From: Streptomyces sp. NBC_01264
GTDB lineage: Bacteria > Actinomycetota > Actinomycetes > Streptomycetales > Streptomycetaceae
Length of the DNA: 64,000 bases
Reading direction: 5' to 3'
Assembly: GCF_026340675.1 (NCBI RefSeq)
Contig: NZ_JAPEOX010000001.1
Span: 4,154,001 to 4,218,000 of the forward strand
Shown here in pieces: positions 52,561 to 60,371 of the stretch (positions within the stretch are counted from its first letter, which is position 1; each line of letters opens with the position of its first letter). The translations under genes and the position numbers were made by a program. The notes beneath the pieces were generated by a model. That model saw only the letters and a list, made by a program, of their open reading frames with translations, ran no database searches and was not told the origin of the DNA.

Positions 52561-55407
52561 TCAGGAACCCTCGGGCTGGAGGGTCAGGGTGTCGACCGTG
52601 GCCTTGTCCACGGCGCCCTTCCCGAAGGACCAGTCCAGCAGTTCGCCCTTGGCCCACAGCGAGGTCTGGTCCGTGTAGTGGTCGTGGTACGCGTGCCCCG
52701 AGGCGCCCGTCAGGTTGATCCAGCGGGACTTGTCGAAGTCGGCGAGGTTCACGACCATCCGCATCGACGGCACCCAGGTGACCCCGTACCCGCTGGAGGC
52801 GTTCCAGCCGGTGGCGTTGACGGTGGCCTCGCCGCCGCCCAGGTTCCAGGGGCCGCGGTTGAGGAGCCACTGCAGGTAGCCGGGGCCCTCGGTGCCGATC
52901 GTCTGGTTCTTCAGCATCAGCTGGTGCATGCGGCCCCAGCTCCAGGTCGACTGGTCCTTGCCGAGCTTGGCGGTCAGCTCCCAGCGGGCGTCCTTCATGG
53001 CCCGCGCGAAGAGCTGGTCGCGGGTGGTGGTGGCGGCCACGGTGCGGCCGACGGCCGGCGACTGCCACCACGCCGAGTCCTCGTCCTTGACCAGGCGGCG
53101 CACCACCTCGAACCAGCGGTCACCGCCGTCCGGCTGCGCCGAGTCGGAGGCGCGCTCACCGCATTCGCGGACCATCTTGGCGAGGTCGTCGGCCGGGCCG
53201 GTGGTCTGCTCGGGGACGTTCATGCAGCTGCCCTCGACCCGCAGCTCCTTGGGCATCTTGTCGCCGAAGGCCAGCTTGAGGATGTTGCGCCAGACCGCGT
53301 TGAAGTACGCGGCGGCCGCCGAGTCGGGCTCCTGGGTGTAGTTCCAGCCCTCCAGCAGCTTCTGCGCGGAGCGGACGGCCGGGTCCGAGACGTCGATCTT
53401 TGCCAGCATCGGGGTCAGCAGCGCGGAGATCTCGCTGCTGTTGTCCATCTGCATGGTGCGCATGTCGTCGGTGGAGATCTTCCCGCTGTCCTTGATCTTC
53501 GCCTCGATGAGGTCGTTGATCCGCTGGCTGCGGGCTCCGTAGCCCCAGTCGGTGGTCAGCAGGTGCGGGTACTTGCCGGCGCCCGTGCCGGTCTCGGTGA
53601 CGGCCTGGTTCGCGGTCACGATGAACCCGCGGTCCGGGTTGTACGCCCACGGCATCTCGTCCTGCGGGACGTAGCCGGCATTGCCGTCCTTGCCGCCCTT
53701 CCAGGCGTACTTGGAGTCCCAGCCGGGGGCGGGCATCTTGCCGTCGCCGGTGGTGCGCACCGGGATGCGGCCGGGGGCCTGGTAGCCGATGTTGCCGTTG
53801 GCGCCCTTGTTGTCCGCGTAGATCAGGTTCTGCGAGGGGACCTCGAAGTCGCGGGCCGCGGTGCGGAACTCCTGGAAGTTCTTGGCCCGGTTGAGCTTGA
53901 AGACCGCGTCCATCGACTTGCCCGGGTCCAGCGCGGTCCAGCGCAGGGAGACCCCGTAGCCGTTGCCGCGGTCGGGGGCGGCGCTGCTCACGGGGGCGCG
54001 GGAGCCGACCGTGGCGATCTCGTCGCTGCGGTCGGAGATCAGCGGTCCGTTGTTGGTGGACCGGACGGTGATCTTCTTCTCACCGCCGCCGGCGATCTTG
54101 ATGACCTCTTCGCGGGTGGTGAAGGGGAGCGTCTTGCCGTCGTAGACGTAGCCCTCGGGCTTGACCTGCTCCAGGTAGAGGTCGGTGACGTCGGCGCCGA
54201 GGTTGGTCATGCCCCAGGCGATGTCGGCGTTGTGGCCTATGACCACGCCCGGCATGCCGGAGAAGGTGTAGCCGGCCACGTCGTACTGGCACGAGGGCGA
54301 GGCCGCCCGGCAGTGCAGGCCCATCTGGTACCAGACCGAGGGCAGCTGCGGGGAGAGGTGCGGGTCGTTCGCGAGCAGCGGCTTTCCGGTGGTCGTGTAC
54401 TTGCCGGCGACGACCCAGGAGTTCGAGCCGATGCCGCTGCCGGAGGGGCCGAGGATCGCGGGGATCGTGTCGAGGGTGTCGGCCAGCGCGCCGAGCGAGG
54501 TGCGCAGGCCCACGGTGGCGCCCTGGGCGGTGACGTTGCCGGCCAGCCCGGTCTCACCGGTGGTGCCCGTGGAGACCTGGGAGCCGTTCGTGCCGCCCTG
54601 CCCGCCGGTGGGGGAGCCCACCGGGCTGCCGGAGCCGGGACCGGCCGCGGGGGTGTACTTGCCGCCCTTGACGGTGCCGCCCTCGACGATCGGACGGTTC
54701 CGGTCGAAGGGGTACGGCGGGTAGAGGTCGTTGATCTGCGCCTGCGAGAGCTTGCCCGTCATCAGCGCGCGGTCGATCTCGTCCTGCATGTTGCCGCGCA
54801 GGTCCCAGGCCATCGCCTTGAGCCAGGCCACCGAGTCGACCGGGGTCCACTGCTCGGGCTTGTAGTCGCCGCTGAGCTTGAGGGCGGCGTGCTCGACGGA
54901 GAGGTCCTTGCCGGACTTGTCCTTCAGGTACGCGTTGACCCCGTCGGCGTAGGCCTGCAGGTACTTCTTGGTGTCGGCCGACAGCTTGGTGTCGTACTCC
55001 TGCTGCGCGACCTGGCGCCAGCCGAGCGTGCGCAGGAAGGCGTCCGTCTCGACCTGGCCGGCGCCGAACATCTCGGAGAGCCGTCCGGAGGTCATGTGGC
55101 GGCGTACGTCCATCTCCCAGAACCGGTCCTGCGCGTGCACGAAGCCCTGCGCGCGGAAGAGGTCCTCGTCGGAGTCGGCGTACAGCTGGGGAATTCCGTT
55201 GGCGTCGCGCTTGACGTCGACGGTCCCGGTCAGGCCGGGCACCTTCAGGGAGCCGGTGGTCTGCGGGAACGAGGCCCGCACGCTGTCCACGCTCCAGTAC
55301 GCCCCGTACCCGAGGCCAGCGAAGAGCGCCAGGACCAGGACGAGCACGATCAGACGGGCGCGTCGTCCCTTCTTCTTGACGGAAGGGGCGGTTTCGTTGG
55401 CGGGCAT
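52561..55407 (-). CDS. Penicillin acylase family N-terminal-nucleophile hydrolase
   Basis: A 948-aa secreted or membrane-anchored S45 hydrolase. A helix after a basic N-terminus (ARLIVLVLVLALFAGLGYGA) is the signal or anchor. The alpha chain (about 50-280) carries DVKRDANGIPQLYADSDEDL; a Gly/Ser/Thr-rich spacer follows; the beta chain starts at Ser330 in GSNSWVVAG, the autoprocessing site and catalytic nucleophile. Family members cleave acyl amides: penicillins, cyclic lipopeptides or acyl-homoserine lactones (AhlM of Streptomyces). The substrate is not decidable. ATG 55407 follows AAGGA. Confidence 0.92.
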   Translation of the reverse strand: MPANETAPSVKKKGRRARLIVLVLVLALFAGLGYGAYWSVDSVRASFPQTTGSLKVPGLTGTVDVKRDANGIPQLYADSDEDLFRAQGFVHAQDRFWEMDVRRHMTSGRLSEMFGAGQVETDAFLRTLGWRQVAQQEYDTKLSADTKKYLQAYADGVNAYLKDKSGKDLSVEHAALKLSGDYKPEQWTPVDSVAWLKAMAWDLRGNMQDEIDRALMTGKLSQAQINDLYPPYPFDRNRPIVEGGTVKGGKYTPAAGPGSGSPVGSPTGGQGGTNGSQVSTGTTGETGLAGNVTAQGATVGLRTSLGALADTLDTIPAILGPSGSGIGSNSWVVAGKYTTTGKPLLANDPHLSPQLPSVWYQMGLHCRAASPSCQYDVAGYTFSGMPGVVIGHNADIAWGMTNLGADVTDLYLEQVKPEGYVYDGKTLPFTTREEVIKIAGGGEKKITVRSTNNGPLISDRSDEIATVGSRAPVSSAAPDRGNGYGVSLRWTALDPGKSMDAVFKLNRAKNFQEFRTAARDFEVPSQNLIYADNKGANGNIGYQAPGRIPVRTTGDGKMPAPGWDSKYAWKGGKDGNAGYVPQDEMPWAYNPDRGFIVTANQAVTETGTGAGKYPHLLTTDWGYGARSQRINDLIEAKIKDSGKISTDDMRTMQMDNSSEISALLTPMLAKIDVSDPAVRSAQKLLEGWNYTQEPDSAAAAYFNAVWRNILKLAFGDKMPKELRVEGSCMNVPEQTTGPADDLAKMVRECGERASDSAQPDGGDRWFEVVRRLVKDEDSAWWQSPAVGRTVAATTTRDQLFARAMKDARWELTAKLGKDQSTWSWGRMHQLMLKNQTIGTEGPGYLQWLLNRGPWNLGGGEATVNATGWNASSGYGVTWVPSMRMVVNLADFDKSRWINLTGASGHAYHDHYTDQTSLWAKGELLDWSFGKGAVDKATVDTLTLQPEGS

Positions 55408-55691
55408 CGCTGTCCTTAGAGGGGCAGGGTGGTCCTGGGAGTGCTGGGAGCAACCATAGGCGCAGGACCGGGTGCGTTGATCCGCCAGGGGTCGAGCTCA
55501 TGACGACAGGTCATGAGGACAGAGGCCCGCAGGCGTTTCACAATGTGGCTATCAAGTAAAGGGCGCGTCAAAGATTAGGTAAGGTAACGAAGTACTTGCC
55601 GTCCGTGCCCCTGCCGGAACGATCCGTCGACCCATCGTCGGCCGGTCCCCCGTTCCGTCATCGTCAGGCACGTCGAGGAAAGGGCCGCCCG

Positions 55692-57329
55692 CTGACTGTC
55701 CACACGCTCAATGAGCTCCTGCTGGTCTGCTCGCTCGTGCTGCTCGTCGCCGTGGCGGCGGTGCGCGTCTCTTCGCGCAGCGGCCTCCCCAGCCTGCTCA
55801 TCTACCTCGGCATAGGCATCGCGATAGGCCAGGACGGCATCGGCAACGTCGTGTTCGACAACGCCGAGCTGACCCAGGTGATCGGCTATGCCGCGCTCGT
55901 CGTGATCCTCGCCGAGGGCGGTCTGGGCACCAAGTGGAAAGAGATCAAGCCGGCCCTGCCGGCCGCGATCGTGCTGTCGCTGGTCGGCGTCGCCGTCAGC
56001 GTGAGCGTGACCGCGGCGGGCGCGCACTACCTGGTCGGACTCGAATGGCGGCAGGCCCTGCTGATCGGTGCGGTCGTCTCCTCGACCGACGCGGCGGCCG
56101 TCTTCTCGGTCCTGCGCAAGGTCCCGCTCCCCTCCCGGATCACGGGTGTGCTGGAGGCCGAGTCCGGCTTCAACGACGCCCCCGTCGTCATCCTGGTCGT
56201 GGCCTTCGCGACCGTCGGACCGGTCGACCAGTGGTACGTCCTCATAGGCAAGATCGCGCTGGAGCTGGCGATCGGCGTCGCCATCGGCCTGGCGGTGGGC
56301 TTCCTGGGCTCGTACGGGCTGCGGCACGTGGCGCTGCCCGCCTCGGGCCTCTACCCGATCGCGGTGATGGCCATCGCGATCACCGCGTACGCGGCCGGCG
56401 CGATGGCGCACGGCTCCGGCTTCCTCGCGGTGTACCTGGCGGCGATGGTGCTCGGGAACGCGAAGCTCCCCCACTGGCCCGCCACCCGCGGATTCGCGGA
56501 CGGGCTCGGCTGGATCGCCCAGATCGGCATGTTCGTGCTGCTGGGCCTGCTGGTCACCCCGCACGAGCTGGTCCACGACTTCTGGCCGGCGGTGATCATC
56601 GGGCTGGTGCTGACGATGGTGGCCCGGCCGCTGGAGGTCTTCGTCTCGCTGCTGCCCTTCCGGCTGCCCTGGCAAGAGCAGGCGCTCATGTCCTGGGCGG
56701 GCCTGCGCGGGGCCGTGCCCATCATCCTGGCGACCATCCCCATGGTGTCCGGGATCGAGGGCAGCGAGCGGGTCTTCAACATCGTCTTCGTCCTGGTCGT
56801 CGTCTACACCCTGGTCCAGGGCCCGACCCTGCCCTGGCTCGCGCGCAAGCTGAAGCTGGGCAACAGCGACGAGACCGCCTCGGACCTCGGGATCGAGTCG
56901 GCGCCGCTGGAGAAGCTGCGCGGACACCTGCTGTCCTTCGCGATCCCGCCCGCCTCGCGGATGCACGGGGTCGAGGTGAGCGAGCTGCGGCTGCCGCCGG
57001 GGGCTTCCGTGACGCTGGTCGTACGGGACGCGCGCAGCTTCGTACCGGCGCCGTCGACCGTGCTGCGGCGCGGGGACGAGCTGCTGGTGGTGGCCACGGA
57101 CCCGGTACGGGACACGGCCGAGGCGCGGCTGCGAGCGGTGGCCCGGGGCGGCAAGCTGGCGGGCTGGCTGGGGACCGGCGGGGAAGGCGAGGGGGGCTCG
57201 GCCGGGAAGGCCAGGAGCGCGGGCAAGGGCTCAGCGAAGCGCTCCGGGAAGAGCGGCGGGAAGGGCAGTGGGATGGGCTCCGGGAAGGGTTCCGAGAAGA
57301 GCTCCGGGAAGAGCTCTGGGAAGGGTTAG
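55692..57329 (+). CDS. CPA1-type potassium/proton antiporter with TrkA-C domain
   Basis: A 545-aa cation/proton antiporter: about 12 helices from LNELLLVCSLVLLVAVAAVR on, with ESGFNDAPVVILV (the ND motif of electroneutral CPA1 exchangers) and SWAGLRGAVPIILATIP. A cytosolic TrkA-C (RCK_C) domain follows (EVSELRLPPGASVTLVV...), then a ~60-residue Gly/Lys/Ser tail of repeats. Homology begins at a CTG (55692) that has AGGAAAGG 7 nt upstream; the alternative in-frame TTG at 55596 would add a hydrophilic Arg/Pro stretch. The architecture resembles CvrA/NhaP2 potassium exporters. Confidence 0.87.
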   Translation: MTVHTLNELLLVCSLVLLVAVAAVRVSSRSGLPSLLIYLGIGIAIGQDGIGNVVFDNAELTQVIGYAALVVILAEGGLGTKWKEIKPALPAAIVLSLVGVAVSVSVTAAGAHYLVGLEWRQALLIGAVVSSTDAAAVFSVLRKVPLPSRITGVLEAESGFNDAPVVILVVAFATVGPVDQWYVLIGKIALELAIGVAIGLAVGFLGSYGLRHVALPASGLYPIAVMAIAITAYAAGAMAHGSGFLAVYLAAMVLGNAKLPHWPATRGFADGLGWIAQIGMFVLLGLLVTPHELVHDFWPAVIIGLVLTMVARPLEVFVSLLPFRLPWQEQALMSWAGLRGAVPIILATIPMVSGIEGSERVFNIVFVLVVVYTLVQGPTLPWLARKLKLGNSDETASDLGIESAPLEKLRGHLLSFAIPPASRMHGVEVSELRLPPGASVTLVVRDARSFVPAPSTVLRRGDELLVVATDPVRDTAEARLRAVARGGKLAGWLGTGGEGEGGSAGKARSAGKGSAKRSGKSGGKGSGMGSGKGSEKSSGKSSGKG

Positions 57330-57367
57330 AGCGTCGCTCTAATTCTGCATTTTCGATGACTCCTGTC

Positions 57368-57464
57368 CGCATTCACCCCTGTTTAGGCGGGGCTTGAATG
57401 CGAAGTTCCAGTTAATCGCAGGTGAAGACACGCCCTGTAGCCCGAATCACAGGGCGTATCGGGC
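57368..57464 (+). promoter_or_regulatory. Structured region between the antiporter and MFS genes (in the 365-nt gap 57330-57694)
   Basis: Hairpin A: CGCATTCA (57368-57375) pairs with TGAATGCG (57395-57402), with CCCC/GGGG inside; likely the antiporter terminator. Hairpin B: ACGCCCTGT (57430-57438) pairs with ACAGGGCGT (57449-57457). The loop of B contains GCCCGA (57440-57445), complementary to TCGGGC (57459-57464), so a pseudoknot can form. A -10-like TACGAT follows at 57475-57480, so the MFS transcript may begin beyond the structures. No gene is supported in the gap. Confidence 0.5.
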
Positions 57465-57694
57465 GATCTGCCTGTACGATTAAGGAACAACACATCGAAC
57501 CAACTCTGCCTGACGCAGAGCTGGCGCGACCGCAAAGCGGCCGTGGCACCCTCCCGCAGTGGGCGCCCAGGTATCACTCGGTTCTGCGCAAGAGGACAGC
57601 TCTCGGGCCTCCCACATGTACGGGTGTCACCGCTCACGAAGCGGGGCATCGTCCGCAGACGGGGAGTTCTACCAGGCAGCGGAAAGGCCAGGCC

Positions 57695-59044
57695 GTGACA
57701 TCCGCGGTCACGACCGACAAGTCCGCCCAGTCCACCCGACCCGGCTACGGGCAGCTCCTGCGCACGCCCGGCGCCCTCGGCTTCGTTCTCCCGGGATTCG
57801 CCGCGCGACTCCCCTTCGGCATGCTGACGATCAGCATCCTGCTGCTCGTCCAGCACACCACCGGTTCCTACGGAAGCGCCGGCATCGTCGCCGCCTTCAC
57901 CGGTGTCTCCATGGCCGTGTTCGCCCCGGTCATGGGCAAGCTCATCGACCGCCACGGCCAGAGCGCCGTCCTGGTCCCGGTGGCCCTCGTACACGCCACC
58001 GCCGTCAGCTCCCTGGTGGCGTTCGCGCTGCTGGGGGCGCCCGTCTGGGCGCTCGCACTGGCGGCCGTCCCCGCCGGTGCATCCGTCCCGCAGGTCGGAC
58101 CCATGGTCCGGTCCCGCTGGGCGGCCAAGCTCGAGGGCTCCCCGCTGCTGCCGACGGCCGCCGCGTTCGAGTCCGTCACCGACGAGTTCACCTTCGTCGT
58201 CGGCCCGGTGCTCGCCACCGCGCTGTGCACCGGCATCAACCCGGCGGCCGGTCTGGTCACCGAGGCCGCGCTGACCCTGATCGGCGGCCTGCTCTTCGCC
58301 GCCCAGCGCGCCACGCAGCCGGGGCCCGTCGCCCGCCCGGCGCACGGTGAGAAGCACGCCCCGGCCCTGTCGTTCCACGGCCTGCGCGTCCTGATCGTCG
58401 CCTTCATCGGCATCGGCGCCGTCTTCGGCGGCATGCAGGTCTCGCTCGCCGCCTTCACCGAGGAGATCGGCAACCCGGGAGCCAACGGTCTGCTCTACGG
58501 CGTCTTCGCCGCGGGCAACATGATCGCCGGCATCGCCTGCGGCGCCATCGCCTGGAAGATCGGCCCGCGCCGCCGCCTGATCCTCGGCTACATCGGCCTC
58601 ACCGCGGCCGCCTCGGTCCTGTGGGCCGCGAACTCGATGATCGTGCTGGGTGCGCTCGGCCTGGTCGTCGGACTGTGCATCGCCCCGGCGCTGATCACCG
58701 GATACACCATGATCGAGAAGCTGATCCCGGCTGCCTCGCGGACCGAGGCCTTCACCTGGCTCACCGGTGGCGTCGCCTTCGGGCAGGCCGGCGCCGTGAT
58801 CCTGGCCGGCCGTCTGACGGACGCGCACGGGTCCTCGTACGGGTTCCTCGTGCCGATGGTGGCCACCGCGCTCGCGCTGACCATCCTGCTGGCGCTGCGT
58901 GCGAAGCTGGCCCCGAAGGCCCCGAGCCGGATCGTCAGCTCGTCCAAGCCGGCCGTCCAGACCGCTCAGACCACCTCCGCGGCACCCGCCGCGGGTGTGA
59001 ACGAGCGTGGTCTGGGTCACCGCGTGCCGGTGACGGTGGACTGA
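57695..59044 (+). CDS. MFS transporter
   Basis: A 449-aa major facilitator with about 12 helices; the loop 2-3 signature is PVMGKLIDRHGQSAVL, and the equivalent in the second half is AWKIGPRRRLILGY. The N-terminal ~25 residues are polar and cytoplasmic; the C-terminal tail is Ala/Ser/Thr-rich. The GTG at 57695 follows GGAAAGG with 7-nt spacing. The large hydrophobic content and no specificity motif leave the substrate unknown; the type is a drug/metabolite exporter. A ~365-nt structured leader region precedes it. Confidence 0.9.
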   Translation: MTSAVTTDKSAQSTRPGYGQLLRTPGALGFVLPGFAARLPFGMLTISILLLVQHTTGSYGSAGIVAAFTGVSMAVFAPVMGKLIDRHGQSAVLVPVALVHATAVSSLVAFALLGAPVWALALAAVPAGASVPQVGPMVRSRWAAKLEGSPLLPTAAAFESVTDEFTFVVGPVLATALCTGINPAAGLVTEAALTLIGGLLFAAQRATQPGPVARPAHGEKHAPALSFHGLRVLIVAFIGIGAVFGGMQVSLAAFTEEIGNPGANGLLYGVFAAGNMIAGIACGAIAWKIGPRRRLILGYIGLTAAASVLWAANSMIVLGALGLVVGLCIAPALITGYTMIEKLIPAASRTEAFTWLTGGVAFGQAGAVILAGRLTDAHGSSYGFLVPMVATALALTILLALRAKLAPKAPSRIVSSSKPAVQTAQTTSAAPAAGVNERGLGHRVPVTVD

Positions 59045-59050
59045 TCCGCC

Positions 59051-59076
59051 GGAATACGTCACCATGGAGCGTCGTT
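59051..59076 (+). promoter_or_regulatory. Sigma-R/SigH-type promoter of the FmdB/Ruc-like gene
   Basis: GGAAT (59051-59055), an 18-nt spacer and GTT (59074-59076) match exactly the GGAAT-N18/19-GTT consensus of Streptomyces sigma-R (thiol-oxidative stress). It lies 36 nt before the start codon and its -10 part overlaps a CIRCE element. Confidence 0.75.
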
Positions 59077-59101
59077 AGCACTCATTGAGTCAGAGTGCCA
59101 G
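59075..59101 (+). promoter_or_regulatory. CIRCE element (HrcA operator)
   Basis: TTAGCACTC (59075-59083), exactly 9 nt, then GAGTGCCAG (59093-59101). The left arm is a perfect CIRCE half-site, the right arm matches 7 of 9. It covers the expected transcription start of the downstream gene, where HrcA would repress in the absence of heat stress. Confidence 0.85.
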
Positions 59102-59111
59102 GAGGAAATTC

Positions 59112-59420
59112 GTGCCGACCTACCAGTACCAGTGCACCGAGTGCGGTGAGGGCCTTGAGGCCGTGCAGAAGTTCACCGATGACGCACTGACCGTGTGCCC
59201 GAGCTGTGACGGACGCCTGAAGAAGGTGTTCTCCGCGGTCGGCATCGTCTTCAAGGGCTCCGGTTTCTACCGGAACGACAGCCGTGGCGCTTCGTCGAGC
59301 AGCACCCCTGCCTCGAAGCCCGCGTCGACGCCCGCCGCCGCCCCGGCCGCGTCGTCCTCGACGACGTCTTCGTCCTCGACCTCGACCTCCTCGTCGTCGT
59401 CGAGCACGTCCGCCGCCTGA
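59112..59420 (+). CDS. FmdB/Ruc-type zinc-ribbon protein (redox-regulated chaperone homologue)
   Basis: A 102-aa protein: an FmdB-type zinc ribbon at the N-terminus (PTYQYQCTECGEGLE, then VCPSCDGRLKKVFS, four Cys), the conserved IVFKGSGFYRND, and a ~45-residue Ser/Thr/Ala/Pro-rich disordered tail. This plan and the neighbourhood match M. tuberculosis Rv0991c (Ruc), whose Cys oxidation releases zinc and turns on chaperone holdase activity. GTG 59112 follows AGGAGGAAA. The overlapping sigma-R promoter and CIRCE element predict induction by disulfide stress and by heat, which fits such a chaperone. Confidence 0.9.
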   Translation: MPTYQYQCTECGEGLEAVQKFTDDALTVCPSCDGRLKKVFSAVGIVFKGSGFYRNDSRGASSSSTPASKPASTPAAAPAASSSTTSSSSTSTSSSSSSTSAA

Positions 59421-59505
59421 CGCGCTCCAAGGCTCCACCGGCTGCAACAGCTTCACCCGAGGCCCTGTCGTCCCCACGGACAGCGGGGCCTTCGGCATGC
59501 CCCGT

Positions 59506-59517
59506 TAGGCTGGCCGC
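59506..59517 (+). promoter_or_regulatory. Leaderless promoter of the MTA phosphorylase gene
   Basis: TAGGCT (59506-59511) lies 6 nt before the ATG at 59518; no ribosome-binding site is visible. Confidence 0.6.
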
Positions 59518-60351
59518 ATGGCGAATGCAGAGATCGGTGTCATCGGCGGATCGGGCTTCTACTCCTTCCTGGAGGACGTCTCCGAGATCCAGGTCGAGAC
59601 GCCCTACGGACCCCCCAGCGACTCCCTCTACCTCGGCGAGCTGGCCGGCCGGACCGTGGCCTTCCTGCCCCGGCACGGCCGCAGCCACACCGTGCCCCCG
59701 CACAAGATCAACTACCGGGCCAACCTGTGGGCGCTGCGTTCCGTGGGCGTCCGCCAGGTGCTGGGCCCCTGCGCCGTGGGCGGCCTGCGCTCCGAGTACG
59801 GCCCGGGCACGCTGCTCGTCCCCGACCAGCTGGTCGACCGTACGAAGTCCCGCGCCCAGACCTTCTTCGACGGGGAGCCGCTGCCGGACGGCTCGGTCCC
59901 CAACGTCGTGCACACCACCTTCGCCGACCCGTACTGCCCGGTGGGCCGCTCGGTGGCCCTGGCGGCGGCGCGCGGGCGGGAGTGGGAGCCCGTGGACGGC
60001 GGCACCATGGTCGTCATCGAGGGGCCGCGCTTCTCCACCCGCGCCGAATCGCGGTGGCACGCCGCGGCCGGCTGGTCGGTGGTCGGCATGACGGGGCACC
60101 CCGAGGCGGTCCTCGCGCGCGAGCTGGGGCTCTGCTACACCTCGATGGCGCTGGTCACGGACCTGGACGCGGGCGCGGAGACGGGCGAGGGGGTCTCCCA
60201 CACCGAGGTCCTCAAGGTCTTCGGCGAGAACGTCGGGCGACTGCGCGAGGTCCTCTTCGACGCGGTGGCCGCCCTGCCGCCGACGGAATCCCGCGCCTGC
60301 CTGTGCACCCACGCCCACGACGGCTGGGACCTGGGCATCGAGCTGCCGTAG
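59518..60351 (+). CDS. S-methyl-5'-thioadenosine (or thioinosine) phosphorylase
   Basis: A 277-aa PNP-superfamily enzyme that cleaves methylthioadenosine (from polyamine and related synthesis) with phosphate for methionine salvage. Motifs: GVIGGSGFYSFLED, the phosphate-binding RHGRSHTVPPHKINYRANLW, DGGTMVVIEGPRFSTRAESR and GMTGHPEAVLARELGLCYTS. Length is normal. Whether adenine or inosine derivatives are preferred cannot be read safely. The pyrF-like gene follows after 20 nt and may be co-transcribed. Confidence 0.93.
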   Translation: MANAEIGVIGGSGFYSFLEDVSEIQVETPYGPPSDSLYLGELAGRTVAFLPRHGRSHTVPPHKINYRANLWALRSVGVRQVLGPCAVGGLRSEYGPGTLLVPDQLVDRTKSRAQTFFDGEPLPDGSVPNVVHTTFADPYCPVGRSVALAAARGREWEPVDGGTMVVIEGPRFSTRAESRWHAAAGWSVVGMTGHPEAVLARELGLCYTSMALVTDLDAGAETGEGVSHTEVLKVFGENVGRLREVLFDAVAALPPTESRACLCTHAHDGWDLGIELP

Positions 60352-60371
60352 CCGTCCGGAACGCCGGCCCG

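Noticed and set aside
52505..53071. Collagen-like protein ending in Ile-Gly-Pro repeats on the minus strand
   Set aside because: The repeats are a translation of the 9-nt tandem repeat in another frame, and the rest overlaps penicillin acylase.
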